Source of the DNA: an uncultured Fibrobacter sp.
Lineage (GTDB): Bacteria > Fibrobacterota > Fibrobacteria > Fibrobacterales > Fibrobacteraceae
DNA length: 6,554 nucleotides
Direction of reading: 5' to 3'
NCBI GenBank assembly: GCA_947306025.1
Contig: CAMZFJ010000105.1
Location: forward strand, 1 to 6,554
The notes beneath the pieces are model-generated. The model was not told the DNA's origin and ran no database searches. It saw nothing but the letters and a program-made list of their open reading frames with translations. A program made the position numbers and the translations under genes. Below, piece after piece: positions 1 to 6,094 of this stretch (within the stretch, counting starts at the first letter, position 1; each line of letters opens with the position of its first letter).

Positions 1-733
1 GTTGAGTGTGCTTTCGATTGTGGCAACGCAATCCGTTGTTGCGGGTGTGTTTGCGGCGCAAATTGCGTCTCGCGCAGGCTTCAGCTTGAATGAAATCCGT
101 AAAACGGCGCTGGATATTCGCGCGCCGTGGATTTCGTATGCACTGATGGGAATTGTCCCGATGGTTTTATCGCCTGTGGTGCTTACGTTTATGCGACTTA
201 CGATTGGCGAAAACTTGGGCTGGAATGCGGCTGGCATTTGGCAGGGCATTTGGAAAATTTCGGATTTCTTGACGGCGTTTTTCTCTGCGATTCTCGGTGT
301 TATCATTTTGCCGAAAGTTTCTGCGGCGTTGACGAAGTCTGAATTTTGGGGAATGTTTCGCCCGGTTCTGATGAAGACGATGGCGCTTGCGCTTGTGGCG
401 GTTGCGATTCTCTATTTCGGTCGCTCTTTGCTTGTGACGGTGATGCTTTCTTCGGCGTATGCCGGTGCAGCCGATTATATTCCAATGCAGCTGTTGGGGG
501 ATTTTTTCCGCGTGGGCGGTTGGGCGCTTGGGCTTGTATTGATTGCTCGCCGTGAAACGAAAAAATTTTTGATTCTAGAAATTTGTTCTGAATTTGTGCT
601 TGCCTCTGCAACGTACGGTTTTGTAAAATTGTATGAATTTAATGGCCCGATGATGGCTTATGCGCTTGAGAATTTCCTCACGCTGGTGGCGTCGTTCATT
701 ATCGTTAGTCGTTTGAAATGGGCGAAAAAGTAA
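1..733 (+). CDS. wzx: Wzx-type polysaccharide (O-antigen) flippase, C-terminal part; 5' end outside window
   Basis: Inner-membrane flippase of the MOP/PST superfamily that would move undecaprenyl-diphosphate-linked oligosaccharide across the inner membrane. The frame is open from the first bases (codons begin at base 2) to TAA at 731-733, giving about 243 residues against roughly 420 for complete Wzx proteins, so about the N-terminal 40% lies upstream; the TTG at base 2 is not taken as a start. Hydrophobic segments alternate with short basic loops throughout. The best family signature is the stretch reading AGIWQGIWKISD followed by LGVIILPKVS (about visible residues 76-109), which resembles the GIWQG...KIS...LLPTLS region of WzxE-like enterobacterial flippases. 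It is followed with a 1-nt stop/start overlap by a glycosyltransferase, the expected setting for such a gene. The family is fairly sure; the glycan carried cannot be read from the sequence. Confidence 0.85.
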   Translation, partial: LSVLSIVATQSVVAGVFAAQIASRAGFSLNEIRKTALDIRAPWISYALMGIVPMVLSPVVLTFMRLTIGENLGWNAAGIWQGIWKISDFLTAFFSAILGVIILPKVSAALTKSEFWGMFRPVLMKTMALALVAVAILYFGRSLLVTVMLSSAYAGAADYIPMQLLGDFFRVGGWALGLVLIARRETKKFLILEICSEFVLASATYGFVKLYEFNGPMMAYALENFLTLVASFIIVSRLKWAKK

Positions 734-1620
734 TGGTCGTAAAAATGGCTCCGAAAGTTTCTGTAATCTTGGCTAGCTATAATCACGAAAAGTTCGTGGA
801 GAAGTCCGTGCGTTCCGTGATGGAACAAAAGGGTGTTGATTTTGAGCTGATTGTCGTTGACGATGGAAGCAGGGACCGTTCTCCAGAAATTCTAAAACGC
901 TTGGCTGATGAGTTTGGATTTACTTATGTCCATCGTCCCAATAAAGGTGTGATGGAAACGATTAAGGAAGCGCTATCTTTGGCGACTGGGCGTTATGTCT
1001 GTTCGTTTTCGTCGGATGATATCATGCCGCCGGATCGCTTAAAAAAACAGAGCGATTTCTTGGATTCGCATCCAGATGCTGTAGCATGTTTTGGACAAAT
1101 TATTCCGTTTTATAAAGACGATGAAATTGGGACCGAAATGGATGAACGATACCTCCGCAGTGTGCCGCAGGTGACGTTTGAAGAATCGTTCCTTGGCAAA
1201 AAAGCGTTGCATGGTTGTGCCGAAATGTTTGTGCGCGAGAAAATTTTAGCCATTGGCGGCTATGATATGCGCTATGCGTTTGAGGACTATCCGCTTTACC
1301 TCAAGATTCTTTATAATTACGGGCCGCAGCCGGTTTCAAAAGATTTTGTGTGTTGCTATTATCGCGAACATGGCGAAAATATGCATGTGAATCATGAAAA
1401 AATCTATGGCGAAATTTTGCGCATTTTGTCCGAAAATTACAGTTCACATCCGCTATATAAGCAGGCTGTTCGCGCTTGGAAAGCAAATTGGTTCTCGGCA
1501 GAGGCCGCGCAGAGTAAGCTAGGCGCGCTTCGTTTGATTCCTAAAGTGATTTCGCTTTCGCCGCGTTTCTGGCTTAGACTTCCGAAGCTCTTTATCCCGC
1601 GAAAACTGCTGAAGTTTTAG
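733..1620 (+). CDS. Family 2 glycosyltransferase (GT-A fold)
   Basis: Probably transfers a sugar from a nucleotide-sugar donor onto a growing lipid-linked glycan at the cytoplasmic face of the inner membrane. Numbered from ATG 733 (295 residues): strand VSVILASYN at 9-17, donor-binding DDGS at 43-46, a DXD-like metal site SSDD at 93-96, GGYD at 175-178 and FEDY at 183-186, where Asp185 is the likely catalytic base. The last 30 residues are basic and amphipathic (ending PRKLLKF), suggesting peripheral membrane contact. Start choice: ATG 733 overlaps the upstream stop as TAATG, which fits translational coupling. ATG 718 and ATG 745 are in frame and possible, and none of the three has a clear Shine-Dalgarno site. 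It pairs with the flippase gene upstream and converges on the - strand unit ending at 1661. Acceptor, donor and linkage cannot be assigned. Confidence 0.9.
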   Translation: MVVKMAPKVSVILASYNHEKFVEKSVRSVMEQKGVDFELIVVDDGSRDRSPEILKRLADEFGFTYVHRPNKGVMETIKEALSLATGRYVCSFSSDDIMPPDRLKKQSDFLDSHPDAVACFGQIIPFYKDDEIGTEMDERYLRSVPQVTFEESFLGKKALHGCAEMFVREKILAIGGYDMRYAFEDYPLYLKILYNYGPQPVSKDFVCCYYREHGENMHVNHEKIYGEILRILSENYSSHPLYKQAVRAWKANWFSAEAAQSKLGALRLIPKVISLSPRFWLRLPKLFIPRKLLKF

Positions 1621-1660
1621 AGATTTCCTGTAGCAAATTCTAAGTTCAAAGTTCTGCCAA

Positions 1661-2704
1661 CTAAGTTCTAATATCTTCTACAATTTCGTATGGAACGTTC
1701 CCGAGGCACGCAGCATATTTCGGGAAGTTCGACGGGTACGTTTTGTATTTGCGGTTGCGGTAAAGCTTCGCTTGCGTTGCTTTTGAAATCAAGAAAAATT
1801 CCGTAAAGGCTTTCAAGTAGTCCACGGCTTTCTTGGAACTGTTGAAGTCGATGTGGATGCTTGTGCCTTTGACCGTAATAACATTCGGCAATTTTTCAGC
1901 TTCGGCAAGGAACGTCGGACTGTCGGCGGTCACGAGAATTTTGTTTTGGGATTCTTCTCGCTTTATCGCATCAAGTGCCGCGTTCATCAATTTCTGCTTG
2001 TCTTTCGCGGGCAATTCCTTGAACGTAAATTCCTTAAAATCCCCGAGCTTGTTTTGAAAGCGGAACGAAAACGATGTGTAATTTGTTCCTAACAGTTTGC
2101 TGTAATGCTCAATTTCTTGCGCCAGTAGCGCCGATGGCTTGAACAAATCGTTGAAATATTCCGCAAATTTTTCACCAAGAGTATCTACGCAAGAATACAA
2201 GTGAAATTGCTTATGCGATTTGTCGAGTTGTCGCTCCAATGCGGAATCGTTGTTGAAGTCTTCGCGATAGAGCAGTACCGGCTTTGCAATGGAACAGTTC
2301 TTGCTGATTTGCTTTTCGTCTATAATCCAATTGACTTTATTTGGTTCCAGAATTTCTTGCAGCAAAAAAGGCGAGGTGTGATAAATCTTGAAATCGAGAT
2401 TGTGCTCTGTTGCGAATTTGTATGCGCTAGCCATTCCGCGGAGCCGGTCTGTAAGCCCGCCGTGCATCCATTTGCCATCGGCCATGAATATCAGCGTCTG
2501 GCGCTTGGCGCAATCCCCATCAAGTCCTTTGCTACCGTCTCTATCAAATTCCTCGTGGCTTTCTTCGACTTCGCCCCCCGTGTAACCGTCTTGCAAGTGC
2601 CTTAGTTTAATCCCTCGCTTTATCAGATGGTCGTGAACGCGTTCTTCTCCGAGAACGTGCCGCGCAATGCGGATAACGGCTTCTTTGGGCGTTAAGGGAA
2701 TCAC
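1661..2704 (-). CDS. Putative fucosyltransferase-superfamily glycosyltransferase (GT-B-like), unassigned family
   Basis: A 347-residue soluble protein without signal peptide, last gene of the - strand glycan unit. Four motifs suggest the fucosyltransferase superfamily (GT11/GT23/GT37-like): HGGLTDRLRGM at 81-91, like the N-terminal GG(L/F)xxR motif; FSFRFQNKLGDF at 212-223, in the place of the HxRxGD donor-binding motif; LVTADSPTF at 257-265, like the (S/T)DS motif; and YPSNFPKYAA at 323-332, like the C-terminal SxFxxxA motif. I infer a GDP-sugar donor, but no member is named with certainty. Residues 1-70 precede the catalytic part and include an acidic, low-complexity stretch (about 43-65). 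The start is GTG at 2704-2702, supported by AAAGG at 2715-2711 with a 6-nt spacer; it overlaps the upstream gene's TAG by one base. It ends 40 nt from the convergent glycosyltransferase gene. Confidence 0.8.
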   Translation of the reverse strand: MIPLTPKEAVIRIARHVLGEERVHDHLIKRGIKLRHLQDGYTGGEVEESHEEFDRDGSKGLDGDCAKRQTLIFMADGKWMHGGLTDRLRGMASAYKFATEHNLDFKIYHTSPFLLQEILEPNKVNWIIDEKQISKNCSIAKPVLLYREDFNNDSALERQLDKSHKQFHLYSCVDTLGEKFAEYFNDLFKPSALLAQEIEHYSKLLGTNYTSFSFRFQNKLGDFKEFTFKELPAKDKQKLMNAALDAIKREESQNKILVTADSPTFLAEAEKLPNVITVKGTSIHIDFNSSKKAVDYLKAFTEFFLISKATQAKLYRNRKYKTYPSNFPKYAACLGNVPYEIVEDIRT

Positions 2705-3666
2705 TAAAGGCCTTTCTTCAAGAGTTTTAAAAACAGTGGGCGGGGGAGGTACGAAAGCATAATTGCAACGCGGTTGCGCATGCGAATGTTCAAATCGAAG
2801 AATGTGCTAAAGCGGTACTTGCGGATGTGAGCGAGAGCGTTCTTTCGAAACGCTGCGGTTTCTTCGCTTTCTTTGGTGCGCATCAGAATGCTGAAGCTTG
2901 CGCTCACGAGCATGCTACGGGCCGCCTTGTACAGCGGTTTTGAAACCGTCTTCATCTTTTCGAAAACGTTTTCGGCGATGTCTAGCAACTGCACAATTTT
3001 TTGCTTGTCAATTTGCGTGGCGAGTTCGCTACCCGGACGCTTGCGGTAAAAGTAAAGCTTTGATTTTGTGGTTGCTACTTTGTTTGCTTCTAGTAAAACT
3101 TCGGGCACCACCGCAAGGTCTTCGTAAATCGTTCCTGCCGGGAATTGCTTGCCTTTCCAGAGATTTGCCTTGTACAGTTTATTCCATGCGGAATAGTCGG
3201 GCAATGAATCCTGGTAAAGCGAAATCTTTGCCGCTTCTTCGGCGGTTAGCATTTTATAAATCGCTGTATTTGGCTTGCTTCCGTCAATTTTGTAGGCTTC
3301 GTTGATGTTCTGTGTGGAACAGCAAACAATATCGGCTTGGTGCAATTGCGCTAAAAAGAATAGCGTCTCAAGATAGTTCGGCGCTACGCAATCGTCGCTA
3401 TCGATAAAGGTGACATAATCGCCACGCATAATCTTGAGCCCTGTATTGCGGGCTTCGGACGGGCCTTTGTTCGGTTGGCCGATCAATTTAAAACGGGCGT
3501 CGGACGAGGCGTAACTCGCGGCGATTCTTGCGCTTTCGTCGGTGGAACCATCGTTAATAATGATGGCTTCGAAATCTGTGAATGTCTGAGCAACAAGGCT
3601 ATCGAGGCAATCGTTGATGAATGCCTCGGTGTTGTACATCGGAATGATGACACTTATTGCGGGCAT
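2704..3666 (-). CDS. Family 2 glycosyltransferase (GT-A fold, capsule/EPS type)
   Basis: A 320-residue processive-fold GT2 enzyme expected to add one sugar during assembly of a surface polysaccharide. Numbered from ATG 3666: ISVIIPMYN at 4-12, NDGS at 38-41, GPSEARNTGL at 68-77, the metal-binding DSDD at 89-92, WNKLY at 161-165 and YEDL at 181-184 (Asp183 likely catalytic base). All key residues are present. The C-terminus (ending LKLLKKGL) is basic and amphipathic, as in membrane-associated relatives. An open frame extends upstream to 3729, but that extension is Arg-rich and unlike the family; ATG 3666 has AAAGG at 3677-3673 with a 6-nt spacer and starts exactly at the conserved domain. It overlaps the upstream gene by 13 nt and the downstream gene by 1 nt, so the three are translationally coupled. 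Donor and acceptor are unknown. Confidence 0.93.
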   Translation of the reverse strand: MPAISVIIPMYNTEAFINDCLDSLVAQTFTDFEAIIINDGSTDESARIAASYASSDARFKLIGQPNKGPSEARNTGLKIMRGDYVTFIDSDDCVAPNYLETLFFLAQLHQADIVCCSTQNINEAYKIDGSKPNTAIYKMLTAEEAAKISLYQDSLPDYSAWNKLYKANLWKGKQFPAGTIYEDLAVVPEVLLEANKVATTKSKLYFYRKRPGSELATQIDKQKIVQLLDIAENVFEKMKTVSKPLYKAARSMLVSASFSILMRTKESEETAAFRKNALAHIRKYRFSTFFDLNIRMRNRVAIMLSYLPRPLFLKLLKKGL

Positions 3667-4196
3667 TCTTCGCCTTTGCCGGTTTGGCTTTCGGATTCGT
3701 CGGCGATGCCTTTGACAACTTCGATCCAACCGGCACGGACTAAAGCGCCTGCTTCAACAAGGTCGCTTTGCGCTTTTTCGTAGTCCTTGAGAATTTGGTT
3801 GTACTCCGATACATCGCGCATCATCTTGACTTCGTGGCGCACCTTTTTTTCGAGCAAGTTTTGCTTCCATTGGGCGACATCGGCCAGATACTTGCAAGAT
3901 ATATCAAAACGGTCGAGATAGGCAGGCACTGCATCAAGGAACGTTTTCTCGTAAGGCTTGGCCTTGGATTTTGCATCTTTGGCTAGTTTTTTTTGCGAAG
4001 ACACGTTGTTTCGCAGTTCACCCATGAGCCTGACAATGCGGACAAAATCCACCTGCGGCCAAATAAGGCTGAAGGGCCACATCTTTTTCCAATGGAACTT
4101 GAAAATCGATTCGTGCGCGGTGTTCTTGGCGCGCATCAATTCTTTGAGGTTGTCAAAGATAATCTGGGACGGTAACTTGAGTACATTTTCGCTCAT
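3654..4196 (-). CDS. Unrecognised helical, Trp-rich cytoplasmic protein, first gene of glycosyltransferase operon
   Basis: I do not recognise this 180-residue protein. It has no signal peptide and no clear membrane span. Residues 33-57 form a striking aromatic patch with Trp36, Trp40 and Trp46 plus several Phe, mixed with Lys/His, which could sit on a membrane surface or a partner. Most of the rest (about 60-150) is rich in Lys, Glu, Asp, Ala and Leu and looks helical, possibly coiled coil. The C-terminal 15 residues are acidic and polar. It is probably real rather than a spurious frame: its stop lies 13 nt inside the following GT2 gene, which begins with its own good Shine-Dalgarno site, and it opens the - strand unit next to an AT-rich intergenic region. 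ATG 4196 has no Shine-Dalgarno site; see the leaderless-start finding. ATG 4136 (residue 21) is an alternative start with only a weak AAAGAA. Confidence 0.75.
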   Translation of the reverse strand: MSENVLKLPSQIIFDNLKELMRAKNTAHESIFKFHWKKMWPFSLIWPQVDFVRIVRLMGELRNNVSSQKKLAKDAKSKAKPYEKTFLDAVPAYLDRFDISCKYLADVAQWKQNLLEKKVRHEVKMMRDVSEYNQILKDYEKAQSDLVEAGALVRAGWIEVVKGIADESESQTGKGEECPQ

Positions 4197-4199
4197 ATA

Positions 4200-4210
4200 C
4201 GAAGAATATA
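4200..4210 (-). promoter_or_regulatory. Candidate -10 box for the - strand glycan unit
   Basis: Read on the - strand, TATATT lies at 4210-4205 and is followed by CTTCG, after a T-rich run at 4216-4211. Its spacing would put the transcription start at about 4198, two bases before ATG 4196. No convincing -35 box is seen 16-18 nt upstream. The same TATATT-N-TTCG string occurs before the YciO-family gene (6105-6095), which supports it being functional. Confidence 0.4.
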
Positions 4211-4252
4211 AAAAATAGGCGTGTTTGTTCTTGATTATTACTTTAAATTTTC

Positions 4253-4280
4253 TTGATTTTTTTAAATTAAAGTTTAGATT
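4253..4280 (+). promoter_or_regulatory. Candidate promoter for the paralogous membrane-protein pair
   Basis: TTGATT (4253-4258) and TAGATT (4275-4280) are separated by 16 nt within the very AT-rich gap between divergent genes. Transcription would start near 4287, giving a leader of about 25 nt that contains the ribosome binding site AAAGGA at 4302-4307. The region is so AT-rich that chance matches are likely; other -10-like strings exist nearby (for example TAAATT at 4263-4268). Confidence 0.35.
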
Positions 4281-4301
4281 GTTTTTGAAACGTCTTTTTT
4301 T

Positions 4302-4307
4302 AAAGGA
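4302..4307 (+). promoter_or_regulatory. Shine-Dalgarno site AAAGGA
   Basis: AAAGGA lies 5 nt before ATG 4313 and fixes the start of the first membrane-protein gene of the pair. Confidence 0.75.
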
Positions 4308-4312
4308 ATATT

Positions 4313-4873
4313 ATGGATAAAAAGAAAATGAAGATCCTCGTCGTGGTTGACGTTGTCATCCTCGTCGCTCTTATCATTATCCTGATGACGCTCAAGGGCG
4401 GCTATGAGGAACAGGCTAAGCGCACTGCGAACGAACAGGAATCGGCTTATTTGGAAAAGAATACTCAGGTTCTCGTAGAACAGTGGCGCTCTGTGGACCA
4501 GTACAGCATGGCTTGGAAGCTCGTTTATTCCATGCTCTCCGGTGCAAAGACCGAAGCTGCTTTCAAGAGCAACCTCGCCGCAATCGAAGGCGATAAGGAT
4601 GCCCGCTTCAAGCAGATTTCTCACCTTTACACGGGTGCCGGTATCAATGACGCCGTGCAGAACGGCATTTACCAGAAGGCTGGCCTTGCCGAAGGCACGA
4701 TCCTCCTCAAGAACGAAAAGGGCAACAAGGAAGTGGCTTGCGGTAAGAATTGCGTTGTGAAGTTCAGCTTTGCCAAGGGCAAGCTCAAGAACGTTGATTA
4801 CAGCGCTTTGGTCCAGTACAACCTCGCCAACACCCTCAAGATTGAAAAACCGGGTGAATATCATTTCGAATAA
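4313..4873 (+). CDS. Unrecognised single-pass membrane protein, paralogue 1 of a tandem pair
   Basis: Unrecognised 186-residue protein. A short basic N-terminus (DKKKMK) is followed by one long hydrophobic segment at about 8-27 and no cleavage-site-like sequence, so it is most likely an inner-membrane anchor with residues 28-186 in the periplasm. Just after the membrane segment comes KGGYEEQAK (28-36), then N50, V53-L54, D62 and W68; all match the next gene's product at a constant offset of three residues. A later LKNVDYSAL (158-166) matches LQSVDVSVL in that partner. Two Cys in CGKNC (143-147) could form a disulfide or bind metal; the partner lacks them. Start and Shine-Dalgarno site are clear. 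Codon use is strongly biased (about 18 of 21 Lys are AAG, many CTC and ATC), unlike the neighbouring glycosyltransferases, suggesting high expression. The following gene starts 11 nt after its stop. Confidence 0.85.
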   Translation: MDKKKMKILVVVDVVILVALIIILMTLKGGYEEQAKRTANEQESAYLEKNTQVLVEQWRSVDQYSMAWKLVYSMLSGAKTEAAFKSNLAAIEGDKDARFKQISHLYTGAGINDAVQNGIYQKAGLAEGTILLKNEKGNKEVACGKNCVVKFSFAKGKLKNVDYSALVQYNLANTLKIEKPGEYHFE

Positions 4874-4878
4874 GGGAG
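4872..4878 (+). promoter_or_regulatory. Strong Shine-Dalgarno site AAGGGAG
   Basis: AAGGGAG sits 6 nt before ATG 4885 and overlaps the TAA stop (4871-4873) of the preceding gene. It is the best ribosome binding site in the window and indicates efficient, coupled translation of the second paralogue. Confidence 0.8.
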
Positions 4879-4884
4879 AACGTC

Positions 4885-5376
4885 ATGAATTTAAAGAATA
4901 TTTCTATCGCACTTACCGTTCTCGTCTTTGGCGTTATCGCCATGCTCTTTATGCAGAAGGGTAACTATGTCAACCAGGCCAAGGAACATTACGAAGCTAC
5001 GACCGCAAAGTCTTTCAAGGGCAACTCCATGGTTCTTGAACTTGTCAACAATGCCATTGACATGAACAAGCAGACTTGGGCTATCGCTTGCGGTGCTCTC
5101 CAGACGGTCAAGAATTCTCAGGATATGGCAAGGCTCGAAGCCAAGTTCTTCCCGGCCACCAAGGGTTCCAACAGCATTGCGAACAAGACTCGCCGCTTTG
5201 AAGCTAGCTCTGCAAACGTCATCGTGTCTACCTTCGGCAAGGTCGAAGAAGACAAGAAGACCGGCGTGAAGAGCCTCGCTGATTTGCAGTCCGTTGATGT
5301 GAGCGTCTTGCTTGGCAATGTTGCTGCCGCTTCTGCCGCTGAAGGCGACGACGCCGAAGAAGAAGGCGAAGAATAA
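4885..5376 (+). CDS. Unrecognised single-pass membrane protein, paralogue 2 of a tandem pair
   Basis: Unrecognised 163-residue protein. One hydrophobic segment at about 6-23 after the N-terminal MNLKN points to a membrane anchor with the remainder in the periplasm; a signal peptide is less likely because no AxA-type cleavage site follows. KGNYVNQAK (25-33), N47, V50-L51, D59 and W65 line up without gaps with the preceding protein, and LQSVDVSVL (134-142) matches its C-terminal LKNVDYSAL. It differs in having a low-complexity Ala/Asp/Glu tail (about 147-163) and in having a single Cys (Cys69). Essentially all Lys codons are AAG, a sign of high expression. It begins 11 nt after paralogue 1 with a strong ribosome binding site and is the last gene before the terminator at 5428-5450. 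Possible roles (envelope structure, assembly partner, scaffold) are speculation. Confidence 0.85.
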   Translation: MNLKNISIALTVLVFGVIAMLFMQKGNYVNQAKEHYEATTAKSFKGNSMVLELVNNAIDMNKQTWAIACGALQTVKNSQDMARLEAKFFPATKGSNSIANKTRRFEASSANVIVSTFGKVEEDKKTGVKSLADLQSVDVSVLLGNVAAASAAEGDDAEEEGEE

Positions 5377-5387
5377 TTGTTATAGTC

Positions 5388-5406
5388 ATTGGGACTTTGT
5401 CCCAAT
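5388..5406. repeat. Perfect 8-bp inverted repeat with 3-nt loop
   Basis: ATTGGGAC at 5388-5395 and GTCCCAAT at 5399-5406 pair perfectly around TTT. There is no T-tract after it, so it is not a classical terminator on its own. It lies 11 nt after the stop of paralogue 2 and 21 nt before the main terminator. It may protect the mRNA 3' end or be a protein-binding site. Confidence 0.6.
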
Positions 5407-5420
5407 CGATTAAGATCGCG

Positions 5421-5450
5421 AAAAAATGCCCCGCTTCGGCGGGGCTTTTT
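5421..5450. terminator. Bidirectional Rho-independent terminator
   Basis: GCCCCGC (5428-5434) pairs perfectly with GCGGGGC (5439-5445) around a TTCG tetraloop. TTTTT follows at 5446-5450 on the + strand, and on the - strand the stem is followed by A and then six T (5426-5421). It therefore can end both the membrane-protein pair arriving from the left and the YciO-family gene arriving from the right. Confidence 0.92.
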
Positions 5451-5478
5451 CTGTCTTGCTTTAAATTTCTCGGAATCT

Positions 5479-6066
5479 TTAGATCAATTCGCCACGGATG
5501 ATTTCGACAGAATCGCCGACGAGGCTTATGATGTTTGTCGGGTTGATTTCGATATTGCCGCAATCGACCATCATGTCTACGGAATGCTGGAACGTTTTCC
5601 AGATGTCGTCGGTATCGTAGATGTCTTCTTCGCTGAGCTTTGCTGCCGTGCTAAGAATCGGCTTGTCGAAGTGTTGGAAAAGTTCTTTGAAAAACGGGTG
5701 TGTCGGAATGCGGATGCCGATTTCCGGGCGCTTGACATCGAGCTTGCGCGCAATGTGCGGGTCGGCAGGGAGAATGAATGTGTACGGGCCGGGAACGCGC
5801 TGCTTGATGATGCTGAATGCAAAGTTACTCACGTGGGCGTAACCGGTGGCAAAGCGAATATCGGGAACAATCAGCGCCATGACGAATTTTTTCATGGGCT
5901 TCTTGAGCGCATAAAGTTTGTGTATCGCTTTGGGTGATTCAGCGTTGCATCCGATGGCATAACCGGATTCAGTGGGATAGAGGACGAGACCATCGTCTTC
6001 GAGAATTTCTGCCGCTTGCTTTACGATTCGCGCTTGCGGATTTTCTGGATGTACTTCGATTCGCAT
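5479..6066 (-). CDS. yciO: YciO-type Sua5/YciO/YrdC-family protein
   Basis: A 195-residue cytoplasmic protein of the family that includes TsaC/Sua5, which makes threonylcarbamoyl-AMP from threonine, bicarbonate and ATP for tRNA t6A synthesis. It is closer to the YciO branch: HPENPQARIVKQAAEI (6-21), YPTESGYAIGC (30-40), PGPYTFIL (92-99), IGIRIP (116-121) and LSTAAK (138-143) correspond in order to the matching blocks of E. coli YciO, and the length is close to its roughly 206 residues. It lacks the Sua5 C-terminal domain. The KxR motif of TsaC is here LKKPMKK (54-60), so t6A synthase activity is uncertain. An open frame continues upstream to 6456 but has no family similarity; ATG 6066 starts at the conserved N-terminus, with only a weak AAGAAA before it. 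It stands alone, shares a terminator with the convergent unit, and is divergent from the ClC gene. Confidence 0.9.
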   Translation of the reverse strand: MRIEVHPENPQARIVKQAAEILEDDGLVLYPTESGYAIGCNAESPKAIHKLYALKKPMKKFVMALIVPDIRFATGYAHVSNFAFSIIKQRVPGPYTFILPADPHIARKLDVKRPEIGIRIPTHPFFKELFQHFDKPILSTAAKLSEEDIYDTDDIWKTFQHSVDMMVDCGNIEINPTNIISLVGDSVEIIRGELI

Positions 6067-6094
6067 AATTTTCTTACAGTCTTTCGCTTTTGGA

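Noticed and set aside
303..611. Open frame of 102 codons on the - strand opposite the flippase
   Set aside because: Low-complexity Ser/Pro/Gln composition typical of an antisense shadow; the + strand shows alternating membrane segments.
1602..1618. Possible terminator after the + strand GT2 gene
   Set aside because: The AAAACT/AGTTTT stem is only six AT-rich pairs, lies before the stop codon and has no T-tract.
2201..2605. Open frame of 134 codons on the + strand opposite the fucosyltransferase-like gene
   Set aside because: No ribosome binding site or family features; the - strand frame carries the ordered motifs and the operon overlaps.
2706..2715. Palindrome AAAGGCCTTT near the start of the fucosyltransferase-like gene
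   Set aside because: Ten bases with no loop cannot form a useful hairpin; the AAAGG half is explained as the ribosome binding site.
3667..3729. N-terminal extension of the - strand GT2 gene
   Set aside because: It reads as an Arg-rich, non-conserved stretch within the upstream gene; ATG 3666 has AAAGG at proper spacing and begins at the conserved domain.
4274..4864. Open frame of 196 codons on the - strand opposite paralogue 1
   Set aside because: It is exactly antisense to a gene with a strong ribosome binding site, biased codons and a recognisable paralogue. Its length is a by-product of that biased codon use.
5389..5937. Open frame of 182 codons on the + strand opposite the YciO-family gene
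   Set aside because: It begins inside the hairpin and terminator region, has no ribosome binding site, and the opposite strand encodes a clear YciO family member.
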